A DNA stretch of 64,000 nucleotides from Anthonomus grandis grandis (GCF_022605725.1 NC_065547.1:22361167-22425166), one strand, 5' to 3'; numbered from the stretch's first letter, positions 12,421 to 23,689 are shown. Program-made: numbers and translations. The notes: generated by a model not told the origin, from the sequence alone.

Positions 12421-12974
12421 GATAAGTATTTGATATTTATTCAAAAAGCAAAAAAAATTACAGTAATGAATTAATATGTGGTGCCAATTACTATATATAT
12501 TATTGTAAGTTGCAATGTGATAAAACAAAAAAAAATTATCGACCAAATTTTAGGGAAAGACAAAATTAACTTTATACATAGATATCAATATCTAAATAAA
12601 TTTCAAAATTCTTTAAATGCAATAAAAAATTAATAATTTTATCTATCTACCTAATGTCTATATTAAAAAAAACATAACTATACATAGATAGGTACATGGG
12701 TATTAGGTATGCCTTCTTTCTGCCAAAACAACAAAAAAAAAACATAAAATCCTGTAATAAAACCAGGGACAAAATTCTAGTTTTATATTTTTTATAGCCT
12801 ATTGATAGATGAATATGTTCAAAAAAATATTTAGATTTAAAAATATAAATATTTTGATATTTTAGGCACACTTTCACATTCAAGTTTTTATTAGGTTTAT
12901 CTATAAGATCCCCTATTCTACGTTTATGATGATGGTTACCCCATGATGTGATGTTATGAAAGTATCGGTACTTA

Positions 12975-13043
12975 CTTGTGAAAAGATCGGCTTGAATCAC
13001 CTTTTTATCATGATGCGGCACAAACGACACAAGTTTTTCCCAT
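12975..13043 (-). pseudogene. THAP exon 1 of P-like copy 1
   Basis: Minus-strand ATG at 13043 opens MGKTCVVCAAS, then two stop codons in frame, then KGDSSR and an FHK before a GTAAGT donor. C5 and C8 would be the first zinc-ligand pair of a C2CH THAP finger, and FHK the usual 'SFHKFP' region. The tandem stops are shared with copy 2, so they predate the two insertions. Confidence 0.6.
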
Positions 13044-13532
13044 CCTAGTAATTTAAAAAAACACTAAAATGTGGCCTTTTTTCTTTTGAAACCGAAAATT
13101 AAAGAAAATACACGAATCCCGAAAATAAACAAAAAGCTGTTTGACAGATGACACTACGCGTATGGCTCAGGCGCTTAAGCTTCGGTGTTGTCGCTTCAAA
13201 TTTTTTAGAAGCAGTTTTAGGGATAATAATGTTAATAATTTTGTTTTTTTTTTGGCTTAAGGATATTATATTTATTCTTAAAATAGGTTAATTGTAGTAT
13301 TTATACTTTTTATTTTAAATTTTCCTATAAAATACAACACAAATAAGTTAAATTAACGTTATAATGGTTGTTAAAATATAGCTAAAAATTTCCTCCGTTG
13401 GAAATTTGCGTCGACTTGACAACAGAGAATCGGCAAATATGTTTGTAAACAAAACACCCCTCTTGCCCCTGTGCACATGTTGGACTCAAACAAAGTTGTT
13501 GTTTACTAATTCTAGCCTTTCAATGTTCTAAG

Positions 13533-13540
13533 TTTTTTAC
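13533..13540. repeat. 8-bp target-site duplication, right (TTTTTTAC)
   Basis: Identical to 10281-10288. It marks the insertion point of copy 1. Confidence 0.85.
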
Positions 13541-13710
13541 TACTTGCTGAAAAAAATTTTTAAAATAATAGTAATACATTATATGACTATAGAAATGTTT
13601 GTCTTATTTTTATTTAAATAACTCCTTATTTTTTTTGCAATATTAAGAAACATATGCATAAAAAATAGAGATTTTATTAAATGCCATAACCCTTTCCCCC
13701 ATTCAAGAAT

Positions 13711-13914
13711 TCAGCTACATTTCCATCTATAAAACCCCAACTCGAGAAATCTTAAAGCCTTAAAACCAGCACTAATTAGACACCGAAACATATTGAAACT
13801 CATGTTGCTTTTGAAACTGTTGTCCATGCACCTAATTAACATTGAGATCAAACTGCTGTTTTTGGACATGAGTCTGATGTACTCCTCCAGCTTAAGCTTT
13901 GTTTCTGCTTGCAT
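13711..13914 (-). CDS. Small hypothetical ORF
   Basis: This 67-codon minus-strand frame begins MQAETKLKLEEYIRLMSKNS and contains a compact, balanced composition (ISMLIRCMDN, GFKALRFLELGFYRWKCS) unlike the low-complexity frames around it. An AATAAA lies just downstream of the stop on the same strand (about 13680), which could be a polyadenylation signal. I do not recognise the protein. It could be the last exon of a host gene or an old retroelement fragment. Confidence 0.25.
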   Translation of the reverse strand: MQAETKLKLEEYIRLMSKNSSLISMLIRCMDNSFKSNMSFNMFRCLISAGFKALRFLELGFYRWKCS

Positions 13915-14559
13915 ATAATTGTATTTTTAATTTTTTTTTGTATAGGTTTAGAAATTGATTAATTAAAATAAGACATATCATACAATATATTGACTACGAC
14001 GATGAATTACCTAGTCAAAATTTGCATACACAATAAAATACTATTTAACAATATACCATTATTTTAATTGAACATAAAAACATCTAATAAAATATTAAAA
14101 TCGACCCTAGGCTAATCGAAGTCATACGAGGTTGTTTGAAAGTCGAAAGTAGTTATGTAATCAGGCATCGGCCACGCAACCTGCAGAAATTTTTAGAATG
14201 GAAATATTTAAATAATATTTGTTAACTTATACAAACTGCTCCGTTACAATGTCAAATGGTTCATTGCAAGGATATAAATGTGATTACGGTTTATTATTTG
14301 CTTTTTGATTTGATATGAGTTTTTATTCTATTGTCACGATATTTGTTTTTGTATTATAAAATTATAGATATAAATATTCTTATTTTTATGATTGATAAAT
14401 AAAAGTTTTGAGTATTTTGAGTAATGCTGTAAATAAGTAATGATAAATAATGAAGGGCAACTTAGGATGTCTGGAGTATTTTTTTTAAATTCTCGGATAG
14501 GTTTATTTTATCAAATGCTGAAAGTGGTCGCTATTAACAGCTGTTCAATATCCCAGACA

Positions 14560-14770
14560 AACAATAAACTCTTGTTGTGTGGCTTATCTTTGTACATTTA
14601 ACTCCAAAGAAAATAGTCCAATAGATTAAGGTCAAGTGACCTAGGTGGCCAATTGATACGTGTCTGCCAATCCACCAGTTTGGGAAAACATTATCTAAGA
14701 ATCTTGTAACAATCGCCTCATAGTAGGAAGGCGTCCCAGCCTGTTGAAGTTACAATTCTTAGTTTGGCCT
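14560..14770 (-). mobile_element. Mariner-family transposase C-terminal relic
   Basis: Minus strand reads DWQTRINWPPRSLDLNLLDYFLWS (shown in parts: WPPRSLDLN, LLDYFLWS) with upstream RFLDNVFPKLV. WPPRSLDLNLLDYFLW is the conserved block around the third catalytic residue of Tc1/mariner-type transposases ('WPPRSPDLxPLDFFLWG'). No further domains remain. Confidence 0.7.
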
Positions 14771-15147
14771 ATCTGACTTATTTTGTGACCCTGTAAAATG
14801 GTATAATTTTTCTCTCATTTATGTAAAAATTGCGAAATAAACAAAATAACAACATTTGTTAAATGCTCGTTTTCGTAGAACGAATTCATAAGATATTGTG
14901 TATCATTTTAATTATTGATAAATATAGGCTCTCAATTCCGCTTTAACTCAAAACTTATATACACAATAACTGATTTTATACAGAAATAATAAGTAAAGTT
15001 TAAATAAAATATCTTGAAGAGTACGTCGAGCATCCACAAGAGCGTTTGCAAATGGTTCTGGAACAACCACAGGATAAATTTCATCTAGAAAATAACAGAT
15101 TGAAATCACGTATTTGACTCAACCGGCTGCCACGTCTTGGAGAGAGC

Positions 15148-15465
15148 TTGGTAGTACCGGGACAAATATGCAGCCGTGAATGTGAGATGGTGGTGGATAC
15201 AGGATCAAGTCATACTATCGTGAAGTCGAACATCGTAGCTCACTATGGGATTTCAGCACCACCAAATTTAATTCTGAAGTCCGCGAATGGAAAGAGGATC
15301 CCGATTTTTGGATTACCTGAAGCTACAGTCACCATTGGCTTAACAAAATTCCAACAGACAGTACTAGTGGCAGAAATCATGGATGATGTCCTATTAGGAT
15401 TAGATGTTATGAATGCCCAGCAGTTTAAAATGGATCTATATAACAAAAAAATAATTATTTCATAA
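15148..15465 (+). mobile_element. Retropepsin (aspartic protease) fragment of a gypsy-like element
   Basis: The 105-codon frame has CEMVVDTGSSHTIVKSNIV (the catalytic D-T-G-S of retroviral-type aspartic proteases), a flap-like FGLPEATVTIG segment and VLLGLDVMNAQQ (the 'ILGxDxL' block). This is the complete core of a single-chain retropepsin, normally followed by reverse transcriptase in gypsy pol. Here it ends in a stop and no RT follows. It is one of the best-preserved short frames in the region. It could also be a domesticated protease fragment, but no gene context supports that. Confidence 0.75.
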
Positions 15466-15839
15466 ACATATGTACGTTAAGTCTAACGGAACCTTCAAAC
15501 CAATTTTTCTTAAAATTGTCAAATAAATCACCCTATATAATATCTCTCTACGAAATTTAAATACAAATTATTATAATATTATTATTTCAAGTATCTCAAC
15601 ATTCTGGACCATTGTTAAGATTTTTACCACGACAAATATGACCATTTCCTGAATATCTAAAGTTGATAAAAAAACTAGGTAGCCATGAAAAAACAACGAC
15701 TTTATTAACGAAACAAGGGTGGTGACAAAATACATAACTGATGCCATAGCTGATACAGTTTTGGCAGATATTTATTTGTACATGTATATTCACTTAACCT
15801 AAATTTTAATATAACATTAAACCTTTTAAACACATAACT

Positions 15840-16510
15840 ATTATTTAAAAGGAAAATACATTTCTGCCAATGGTTTCTTTAAATGGTTGTCGAAAATCTC
15901 CAATTTGAACTCAAAATTGAATTCACCGGCGAAGCAAATTTTTCCAGGAACCCTATAAGAAATTTTCACAACAACAATGTTTGGGCTGAAGAAAACTAGC
16001 ATGGCATTACGAAATCTCACCACCAAGAGCAATTTTTTGTAAATGTATGGGCGGGAATTATTGGTGATTATATAATTGGGTCTTAATTTCTACCAAGTAG
16101 GTTGAACGCAAATATTTATCGCTTGTTTCTTAGAGGATTTATCAAATTTCCTAGACGACATCCCTATTTTCACACACGACACCGTGTGTAGTTTACGCAT
16201 GATGGTGCACCTGCCAACTTCAGTCTTAAGGTATGGGAATTTTTAAATCAACATTATAATAATCGTTGGATTGGACGTGGAGGATCGCGGCCACCTAGAT
16301 CCCACAGATCTAAGCAGCCTCGATTTTTTCCTGTGGGGACATCTTAAGATGCTGCTTTACAGTACTCAAGTATATACCTAAGAGGAGTTAAAAAACTGCC
16401 TATTAGCTTGTGACACTATCCTAAATACTCCAGGCATTTTTCAAAGCGTACGAAACTCAATGAAAAGAGCTGAAGCGTGCATAATGGCAGGTGGTGGCCA
16501 CTTTCAATGG
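15840..16510 (+). mobile_element. Mariner-family transposase relic
   Basis: Across frames the plus strand reads FTGEANFSRNPIRNFHNNNV, WAEEN, then QFFVNVWAGIIGDYIIGS, HDGAPANFSLKVWEFLNQHY and RWIGRGGSRPPRS. These correspond to the first Asp region (decayed), the 'NVWAGI' strand, the second catalytic Asp (HDGAPA) and the segment before the third. It resembles the family of the better preserved element at 45087-46645. Frameshifted throughout. Confidence 0.75.
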
Positions 16511-16879
16511 CTAATCTAAACTATTTTGATTTTTGTTTACGTATTGTTCTTATATTTAATTTCATGATAAAATAATTATAATATAAATACACCAATTTTT
16601 TTTATTAATAAATTGACCATGCATAAAAATGTCTTAATTATTTTTCCGCGGTAATCTCATGTCGGACGAAAAAATGTGAAGAAAGCAAATTTGCCCTAAA
16701 TTGAATTGGAATGATAAAAATAGTTAGTTTTATTTATCGAAAAAGAAAAGGCGTACATACATAACATATATATACATTAAAAAAAAAATTGATGTACGTT
16801 TCTGTACGAACGCCACTGCTTAAACTATAAAAAACCCTACCTCAAAAAATGACTCAGAAGTCTTTTATGGCCATTCAGC

Positions 16880-17750
16880 ATTTCTTATAGATCAGCCAAG
16901 TTTTGCGGTGTGCGTCAAGAGTCAGTATTGGGTTCATTATTGTAGTTGCTTTATGTCATTAGTCTTAAGGTAGCTACTTTAAACGCTCAGCAGTATACTT
17001 TTCCAGATGGTACTGTTTTATTGTACTCTGATAATAATCTGAATATTCTGGTCAATAATGACTTAAAAAAGTACATTAGCTTCTGCAAAATTATTTAAAG
17101 ATCAATATAGATAAACCAATATATATATTAATTAAACAAAAAATAAAAAGTAATTTTTTTATTTAAATAATATATTAATTAATCATATTCATCTATCACT
17201 AAATGTATATAGTCTTGAAGAAATAAACAACATCAAATACCTGAGTCTGATCCTGGATCAATATCTCAACTAGAATATGCATATTCATCATATAAAAGCC
17301 GGTTTTAACGATTTGGATGTTACTTTTGAGACAAGCCTACAGTTCTTTCATCACTTAGGTAATGGTATCAATAAGGCATTCCGGATGCTTGGTTTTGTTG
17401 GGAGGTGCTTTAAAAACACTACTGTTCCCTGGTCTGTCCTTATCTGGAATATGCTTCCTGTGTATGGTCTCCTTTCTATAGGCTACATATTGATGTTCTT
17501 CAACTAGTTGAACAAAAATTTCTAAAACAAATAACATATAAATTGAATATTCTGGTTAATTATAATGATGTAGATATAGTTAAAATGCTAAATATGGTTC
17601 CCATTACTACCCGTCATAAGAGCAGGGATCTTATTACTTTTTACAATATACTACATAGGAAATCTGGAGCTTCAGAGCTACTTCAGTATATTCATGCTGG
17701 ACTAAGAACAACAAGAGCTACTGATGGAACATCCTGTATTTTTTATCATT
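16880..17750 (+). mobile_element. LINE reverse-transcriptase relic
   Basis: Plus strand reads GVRQESVLGSLL near 16905 (RT 'GVPQGSVLGPLLF'), a decayed YxDD near 17010 (FPDGTVLLYSDN), and after a frame change LNKNFXNKLQ... with VKMLNMVPITTRHKSRDLIT and FYNILHRKSG near 17580-17660. The last block is the conserved C-terminal region of jockey/CR1-like ORF2 proteins. It is cut by the inverted repeat that starts near 17725. Confidence 0.65.
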
Positions 17751-19572
17751 AAGTATTCTTTTTCGAATTTAATAAGGTCTTCCAATAACTAAACTTTTAC
17801 ATTTTTATAAAAATTACATTTTTTAAAATACATGTTAATTTTTTGGTATTTCTTCAATACTCACTGAGTAGGCGGTGACCGGTTGGCAGGTCTTTTGTTT
17901 ATAATTTATTTTATCAAATTTCAAAAATTATATAATTAAAAATTAAAATAGCTGCCAAACTAATACCGAAAACATTTTTAAGAAATTGCTGCAGGAACAA
18001 TAAAGCATAATTTAGTGAGTGTTTCGTTTTTTTTACTCTCTTTTCTCTATTCCGATGATGAGAAAAACAATTAATGCAATAGACTATATTATAATACACA
18101 TACATATAACAGGCTGTATCTTTTGCCTTGTGATGGGTTTGGTTTGTGGGGTTGAATTTGTTTCTTTTTCCTTGTGTAGGCGTATATGCTGTCATATTTT
18201 CTATTTTTTTTTTGGTGGTTGATGTACTCTTTATTATTTATAGCGTTTATATTATTCCTATTTTCAAACTTATTATAGTATAGATAATTAGATTAGATGG
18301 AAGAACAGGAATTTAGATATCTGGATCATTGTGCGCGGGATTTTTAACTATTATTACCAGTATATAACGAAAAATATAAATACATATTTAAAATATTTCA
18401 ACAAGAAAAAAATATAAATTCTATTTAAAGGGTGCCTAAATTTAAGAAAATTTGTATGCATCTGGTATTTATAATAAGTCTACATATTAAATAAATAATT
18501 AGTATTTAGATATATTTCTTTTTCAAATTTTATAATTAAAATATACCTACACCTATTGATATTTGCATAGCTGCTAACAAAAAATAAACCAAAATATATT
18601 TACATAAACCAGAATACCGAGAAAATCACTTACCATATTCTACAAAATAAAAAACAAAAATTTCAATTTACAAACATTGCACACTATCTATACCCATATT
18701 ATATAAAATTAAAAGAATTTAAAATAGACGTACACACTTTTCACGATTTTCCCAACAATATCTTTTAAACAGAATATTAAAGTTTTTGTTTTTTACCGCA
18801 TTCTTAATGTTTTCAGGGATTAAATTGTAAAATTTAGGTCCTAGATACTACATGAAATGTAAATTTAAGTCACCCTTGATTGTGGAATATTTAGATTATT
18901 AGCCCATATTGGCTCGAGTTTCATAGATATGACAAACATTATTTGATTTTAATTCTTTATACCATGCACAAAATTGCTCACTGCAAGGATATATAACATT
19001 TTTACGTCATTTATTTCATTAGAATATAATTGATTTGAGGGGTATAATCTAGGTTTATTTCAAATTATTCTTAAGATATAATTCTGAGCTACTTTTAATT
19101 GATTTAGGTGGGAGTCATACATTCCACCCCACACAATAATGCCATATCTCAGAAGAGGATCCACTAGTGCCTTATAAATTATAAGAATTATTAACTTTGT
19201 AATTGTATTTTTTTCCTAAATAAAATAGTTATTTATGTAACAAGTGTGTAAAATGAGCCCTTTTTGATGAATGGGAAGCTTGTCATTCGCCTACGGCTCA
19301 TGCGACAATTCCTGTGAATTAGTTATTAGTGATTATTAATTAGTTACTTTTATATACAAAAAATTAATAAACCAATAAAAATTACCAGCAAATAATAGAT
19401 ATGTCAATTTATTATCGCCTACTATGAAATATTATCATTTGTTTCTTTAATCTGCATTTTAAAAATCTTTTATAAAAATGAGAAGATTTAAGTATAGGAA
19501 GACCTTATTAAATTCGAAAAAGAATACATTGTCACACTTGGTGGTATAAAATACAGTGTTTCATTTAATATT
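17722..19572. repeat. Inverted-repeat pair enclosing a LINE fragment
   Basis: A near-perfect 31-base inverted match (AGTATTCTTTTTCGAATTTA..GGTCTTCC at 17755-17786 against its reverse complement at 19498-19529) is extended by diverged matches on both sides to about 110 bp. The outer parts look like mariner-type ends (GGAACATCCTGTATTTTTTA and AAATACAGTGTTTCATTTA). Between them sits a minus-strand LINE tail, so this is an element with TIRs carrying a nested insertion, or two solo ends. Confidence 0.55.
18700..19195 (-). mobile_element. LINE reverse-transcriptase C-terminal relic
   Basis: Minus strand reads IYKALVDPLLRYGIIVWGGM, YDSHLNQLKVAQNYILRIIW and NEINDVKMLYIL. LLxYGIIVWG is the thumb-domain motif of jockey/CR1-like LINEs. 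Downstream frames decay. Confidence 0.75.
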
Positions 19573-19984
19573 TTAATCTATGTAATAATTTAAACCTATA
19601 TTTTTAAATGCCCTGTATAAAACAGTAACTTTTTTACAAATGAAATATAAAATTTAATAATTAAGTGCTATGTAATAGTTTTTTTGTTCAGTGCAAATAT
19701 GGTAAAAAAAGAGAAAACACAGAATTCTATATTGAAATTGTCAGTATTTTCTTGAAACGCAAAATATTTAAAAAAATATAATGTTTAGGCTGAGTAGACC
19801 TTAATAAAACCTACCTTAATTTACGATCATCAAAAATCCAATAATATACAAGGTGTTCCGTATTAAAAAAACATAACTTTCATATCATGAAATTAAACGC
19901 TCTGTATGTCATTAAATTAATTTTAGAATATACTTCTTAAACGCCTCCGATAATCCCAATTTTTTTTCAATTTTTTTTTACCCT

Positions 19985-20021
19985 ACACGGAATATTATGG
20001 CTACACTATAATATTCCGTGT
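19985..20021. repeat. Perfect 14-bp hairpin
   Basis: ACACGGAATATTAT and its exact reverse complement are separated by the 9-base loop GGCTACACT. It lies 20 bases beyond the stop of the minus-strand ORF at 20043, so it could sit in its 3' end, or it could be a small transposon remnant. Confidence 0.6.
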
Positions 20022-20042
20022 CGTATGTCCTGAATATCTCTC

Positions 20043-20448
20043 TCAGGAAGTGCTTTTCAAATGTTTGAAAGCCAAAGCTACTTTTAGCTCTTCTTTCCAT
20101 GTATCCCAGGCAAACTTTACGGTTGGTATCATTTTATAGTAAAGAGATAAACGTTCTAATTTTGAAGTAGCATGAAGTTGCCTCTTCAGACCACTTAAAA
20201 ATCTAGTGTAAATCATTGACCTTTTTGCACTACTCTCTTTTGTAACTAAATCTTTTTGAACATATGAAATTCTTGACCTTTCCCTATTCATATTGTTTTC
20301 AATAAACGAAGCCATCATTAGTTAATTTATCAATAAATTAAGAGGCGAAAAATAATTACTTTCCAAGGAACCTATCCTTAGTTAGCGATTGTACAAGCTC
20401 ATCTAAGCTAAGGTTAGGCACAGATTTGAGAGTAAGTTGAACACTCAT
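20043..20448 (-). CDS. Unidentified minus-strand coding region, possibly two exons
   Basis: From an ATG at 20448 the minus strand reads 30 codons (MSVQLTLKSVPNLSLDELVQ, SLTKDRFLGK) and meets a possible donor (AAA|GTAATT) near 20360. A second open frame, 20318-20043, begins MMASFIENNMNRERSRISYV and runs to FKHLKSTS with charged, non-repetitive composition (LKRQLHATSKLERLSLYYKM, AWDTWKEELK). I do not recognise a family, and no clear acceptor joins the two pieces. It starts about 190 bp from a CpG-richer block at 20640-20870, so it could be the minus-strand partner of a divergent promoter. It could equally be an old retrocopy. Confidence 0.3.
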
Positions 20449-20639
20449 GATCTAAATCGACTGTTTTTTTTATTTATTTAAATGAAGGAACACGTTGCAT
20501 AATAAAACACATGTAAATATAAAATTAGTAATTAAAGCGTTTTCTGTCATGTTATTTGAAAGAATTTATTAAATGTAAAATATTTTAATTCCTAAATGCT
20601 TAATCTTATTTCTAATTTACTTCTACTCATGACAAATTA

Positions 20640-20870
20640 TGGTTATATTCGCCGGCGACGCGACGCAAAGCTTTTTTACGGCATAATTTGTAAAGCATCA
20701 TCACGGTACCGTCATCGACGTACCACGTATCACGTATGGTCCGGGCCGTTATCACCAATCGTGCGACTCCTATAGAGAGTACCACATGCGTACCGGAATC
20801 CAGTCTGGTGAAAGCAACAGAACGGACCGCTTGGCCCGCGTAACTCGAAACCACTTTCGATACGACAATA
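20640..20870. promoter_or_regulatory. CpG-richer block, candidate promoter
   Basis: This is the most GC- and CpG-rich stretch of its neighbourhood (GCCGGCGACGCGACGC, CGGTACCGTCATCGACGTAC, GGTCCGGGCCGTTATC). It ends at a TCAGTT that fits an insect initiator at 20871. There is no TATA box at the right distance. Plus-strand DNA after it reads as a leader with a strong donor at 20986. I infer it may drive ATPCL, and perhaps the minus-strand ORF at 20448. Confidence 0.35.
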
Positions 20871-20985
20871 TCAGTTGATATTTAAAAATTCGGTGAAATT
20901 TTTCATCATTATTAAGTTTGACCTATAAGTGTGAAAGTGTTGCTGTGGCGGCTTGCTACTTGGATTTTTATGTTTTAAAATTTGT
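20871..20985 (+). other. Candidate ATPCL 5' non-coding exon
   Basis: It runs from the initiator-like TCAGTT to TTTGT|GTAAGTGT, a near-consensus donor. It lacks a long ORF. The first coding exon of ATPCL begins with a splice acceptor in its leader (ATTTACAG|AT at 36318/36319), so an upstream non-coding exon must exist. This is the best candidate I found by eye, which would make intron 1 about 15.3 kb. Confidence 0.35.
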
Positions 20986-22245
20986 GTAAGTGTATGACTA
21001 AACATAACATGTAAATTATATTCCGATTTCTTTTATATACACATATGTTTAATTGAAGTCTTAGAACCCCTTTCAGTATTAGAATATGATTTGCCCCTGT
21101 AATTTGTTATTTATAAAAGAATAATGTATTAATTATGCTTTAGCATATGCTTTAATTAGAATTGACCTATATGCAAATATTATTAGAATCTTCAGTGATA
21201 AAACTTTTAATATTGAATAGTAAAAATAATATTTAAATTATTCTTTATTTATTTAATTATTTTAATTTATTATTAATTTATTAACAATTAAATAATATTT
21301 TTATTATGGTTTACAAAATTGATCCTTATTTATGTCATGTATCATTTTAAAGAAATACGAATTTCTTTTCAAACATAAAATTAAAAATCCAGATCCTCTT
21401 AAAAAATTAAAATTGTAATTAATATTCGAAAAATTAATAGTTTGATGAAATTACCTACTAACCCATTTTGTAGAGAAGAAAATAGAAATTAAGAAACGAT
21501 TTTTGTTACCCTTGGCAGTTTTTAGTAAGATTTTAATGAAATAGATTTTAAGTAGTTTTTAGATTTTCCGTTGAGCATCGGAAACAAACGAACATTTGGT
21601 AACTTTGTAAACCCCACTTAATTGACATCGAATATCTTACCGTCTCCGAGATAGTGGTAATCAATATCGAATTGTAGTGAATCTTTGTCCCTCTTTAAGG
21701 CTATTATAAGCAGTTTTATTTATATACAAATTTGAAGCTTTCAATTTTCAACAAATTTGATAAATATTCTTTTTGCTCAACATTGCCAGCAAAGATATTA
21801 GTGCGCTATCTTCTCACATTTTCACTACTTGCGGGATAATTCTTTTGGTAATGATTCCATAGCTTTTGAAAAGGCTACATGTGAAATGTTGTTTGACAAC
21901 TAAAATTTCAATTTTCTAAACCCTGATTATTATGGTATGTCGTCAAACGTTTAAAAGATGACATTCAACAAACACAACCATGAAGTTGTTAAATCTTCCT
22001 TGAAAACTCCTGGTTGGAATTTGAAAGGGACTTTAAATATGAGACTTAAACTTTTTTGTTCCCCCTATACCCACTAGAAAATGCCTTCACTTTTATTTAG
22101 AAAATAGACCTACTAACTTAGCATAATATGCACCTTTATATCAAGCTTTCTCTTGGCGCTTAATATTTAACACAATAATGATATTGACCTGTTTAATGGC
22201 ACTATATATATATGTGTGTATATATGTATACACCCTGTATATATA
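20986..22245. other. AT-rich intron-like stretch
   Basis: No coding motif, repeat pair or RNA gene was recognised. It ends in a TA/TG-rich simple stretch at 22201-22245 just before the first MITE. Confidence 0.4.
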
Positions 22246-22618
22246 CAGGGTGTTCAAGATAAGGATCCTAAGCATGGGATCTCAGTACCTATTGAAGTTA
22301 CATCTTAGGTTAAATTAGAAAAAAGTTAGCGTACTTCGAAGCGTATTTAAATCCCGTTGAGAAAATTCAAAAATTTTCATGGCCTGCTAGAGCTGCTTTG
22401 CTGACCTTATTTTAAAATATATTAAAAAAATAAAATCGATTTTGGCAAATTTCCGTTTTTCCTCAATATCGCATGGCAGGCCATGAAAATTGTTGAATTT
22501 TCTCAACGGCATTTAAATACGCTTTTTAAGTACGCAACTTCTTTCTAATTCAACCTAGATTGTAAGTTCAATAGGTACTGAGCTCCCCATGCTTAGGATC
22601 CTTATCTTGGGAACCCCG
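22246..22618. mobile_element. Foldback MITE with about 180-bp inverted repeats
   Basis: The left end CAGGGTGTTCAAGATAAGGA and the right end are inverted copies, and pairing continues inward through GGATCCTAAGCATGGG, CTCAGTACCTATTGAA, GCGTATTTAAAT and TTTTCATGGCCTGC. Both ends abut TA, the target of Tc1/mariner elements. There is no coding capacity, so it would be mobilised in trans. Confidence 0.85.
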
Positions 22619-22624
22619 TATATA

Positions 22625-23196
22625 CAGGGAGTTCCTTAAAGACGTGATAATATTTAAGAGGATGATTACTGGACCCATTTTAAGAAAAATAGTTACTATG
22701 AACATATGACCTAAACGTCTTAACTTTTGAGATACAGGGTGTTAAAGTTTTCAAAAAAAATCAGTTTTTTAATAATAACTTAAACAATATTGTAGACATT
22801 TTTATGAAATTTGGTACATGTATTCTATGCATCAAGACGTATTTTTTAATGTGCAAAAAGCAACATTTTCTCAGCCAGGAGCGTCCCTACAGGTCTTCTA
22901 TTGAATATTTTTAGTGAAAAAAAAAACTTCGCCACTGCTTTTTCTTAAAATAAAAATTATTTTTAAAATCCTCAATCACTTTTTAGCAAATTTGATCTCT
23001 TGTTTTTTTTGTCGGACGAATGGTTTTCGCTTAAAAAAATTAAAAACAATTTTACTTCCCTAAAAATCGGATGCGGTGAGAAAATGTTTGTTCATGGTTT
23101 GCAAGCAAATTAAGAGATCATCATCACTTTTTTTGCAAATTTGTTTGCACCAGGAATCACCCCCTTAAATATTAGCACGTCTCTAAGAAACACCCT
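22625..23196. mobile_element. Second MITE-like element abutting the first
   Basis: The left end CAGGGAGTTCCTTAAAGACG pairs with the reverse complement of CGTCTCTAAGAAACACCCT at the right end. The match runs about 45 bp through AATATTTAAG and the GATTACTGG/CCAGGAATC stretch. An internal AGATACAGGGTGTTAAAG looks like another element end, so it may itself be composite. It starts six bases after the first MITE. Confidence 0.7.
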
Positions 23197-23689
23197 AAAT
23201 AAACGCTCTATTAATTCTCTCTTGCCTGTAATATACTCTGAAGTTGTGAGCTTAAAATGTCAGCTGTTTTTAAGTCAAATCAATTTTTCTAGACTTATTT
23301 TCTAGTCTTATATGCTGTTTACATATATATTTTATGGCTGGTAAAATAATAAAAATAAAATAAAAATCATATACACAGGTTGGGGGATTGTGGATTACAC
23401 ATTGTCCAAAATAATGGCAACAAGGCTTCCTCTCATCGATGAGCGGTCGCCTTCAGTCGCCTGGTAGTTGTTTAATGTTTTTATTTTTTTCAGAATATGC
23501 CTCATTGTGTTGTGTTACACGCTACACTGTTAAATTTTATAGTGCTTTAATTTTTTTTCTTGATCTACTATGGTTTTATGGAGGCAATTCGGCAGTATAC
23601 GGCGTCCCATTTTAGATGAAGCTGCAGGGTATATCTGACATTTTTTAAGGTATAGCTTTGCGGTTTTCACTTTTTTGTAAAATTACTAT

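Larger units (their letters stand above)
10289..13532 (-). mobile_element. P-element-like THAP transposon, copy 1 (3244 bp)
   Basis: The ends are perfect inverted repeats of about 23 bp beginning CTTAGAACATTGAAAGGCTA, flanked by identical 8-bp duplications (TTTTTTAC). The minus strand carries a split THAP zinc-finger domain. The whole element is repeated in opposite orientation at 37541-40685. Eight-base target duplications plus an N-terminal THAP domain are the hallmarks of the P superfamily. hAT elements also make 8-bp duplications but use BED fingers. I cannot find a catalytic RNase H-like domain, so this is probably a non-autonomous derivative. Copy 1 retains about 110 bp near 11525-11640 that copy 2 lacks. 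Confidence 0.85.

Noticed and set aside
10289..13532. Classification of the TIR element as hAT
   Set aside because: The 8-bp duplications would fit, but the coding remnants form a THAP finger and coiled coil, and the termini do not begin with the usual CAG of hAT elements.
17914..18222. Overlapping ORFs on both strands near 18.0-18.2 kb
   Set aside because: Neither peptide has a recognisable domain. They lie inside the inverted-repeat structure in AT-rich filler.
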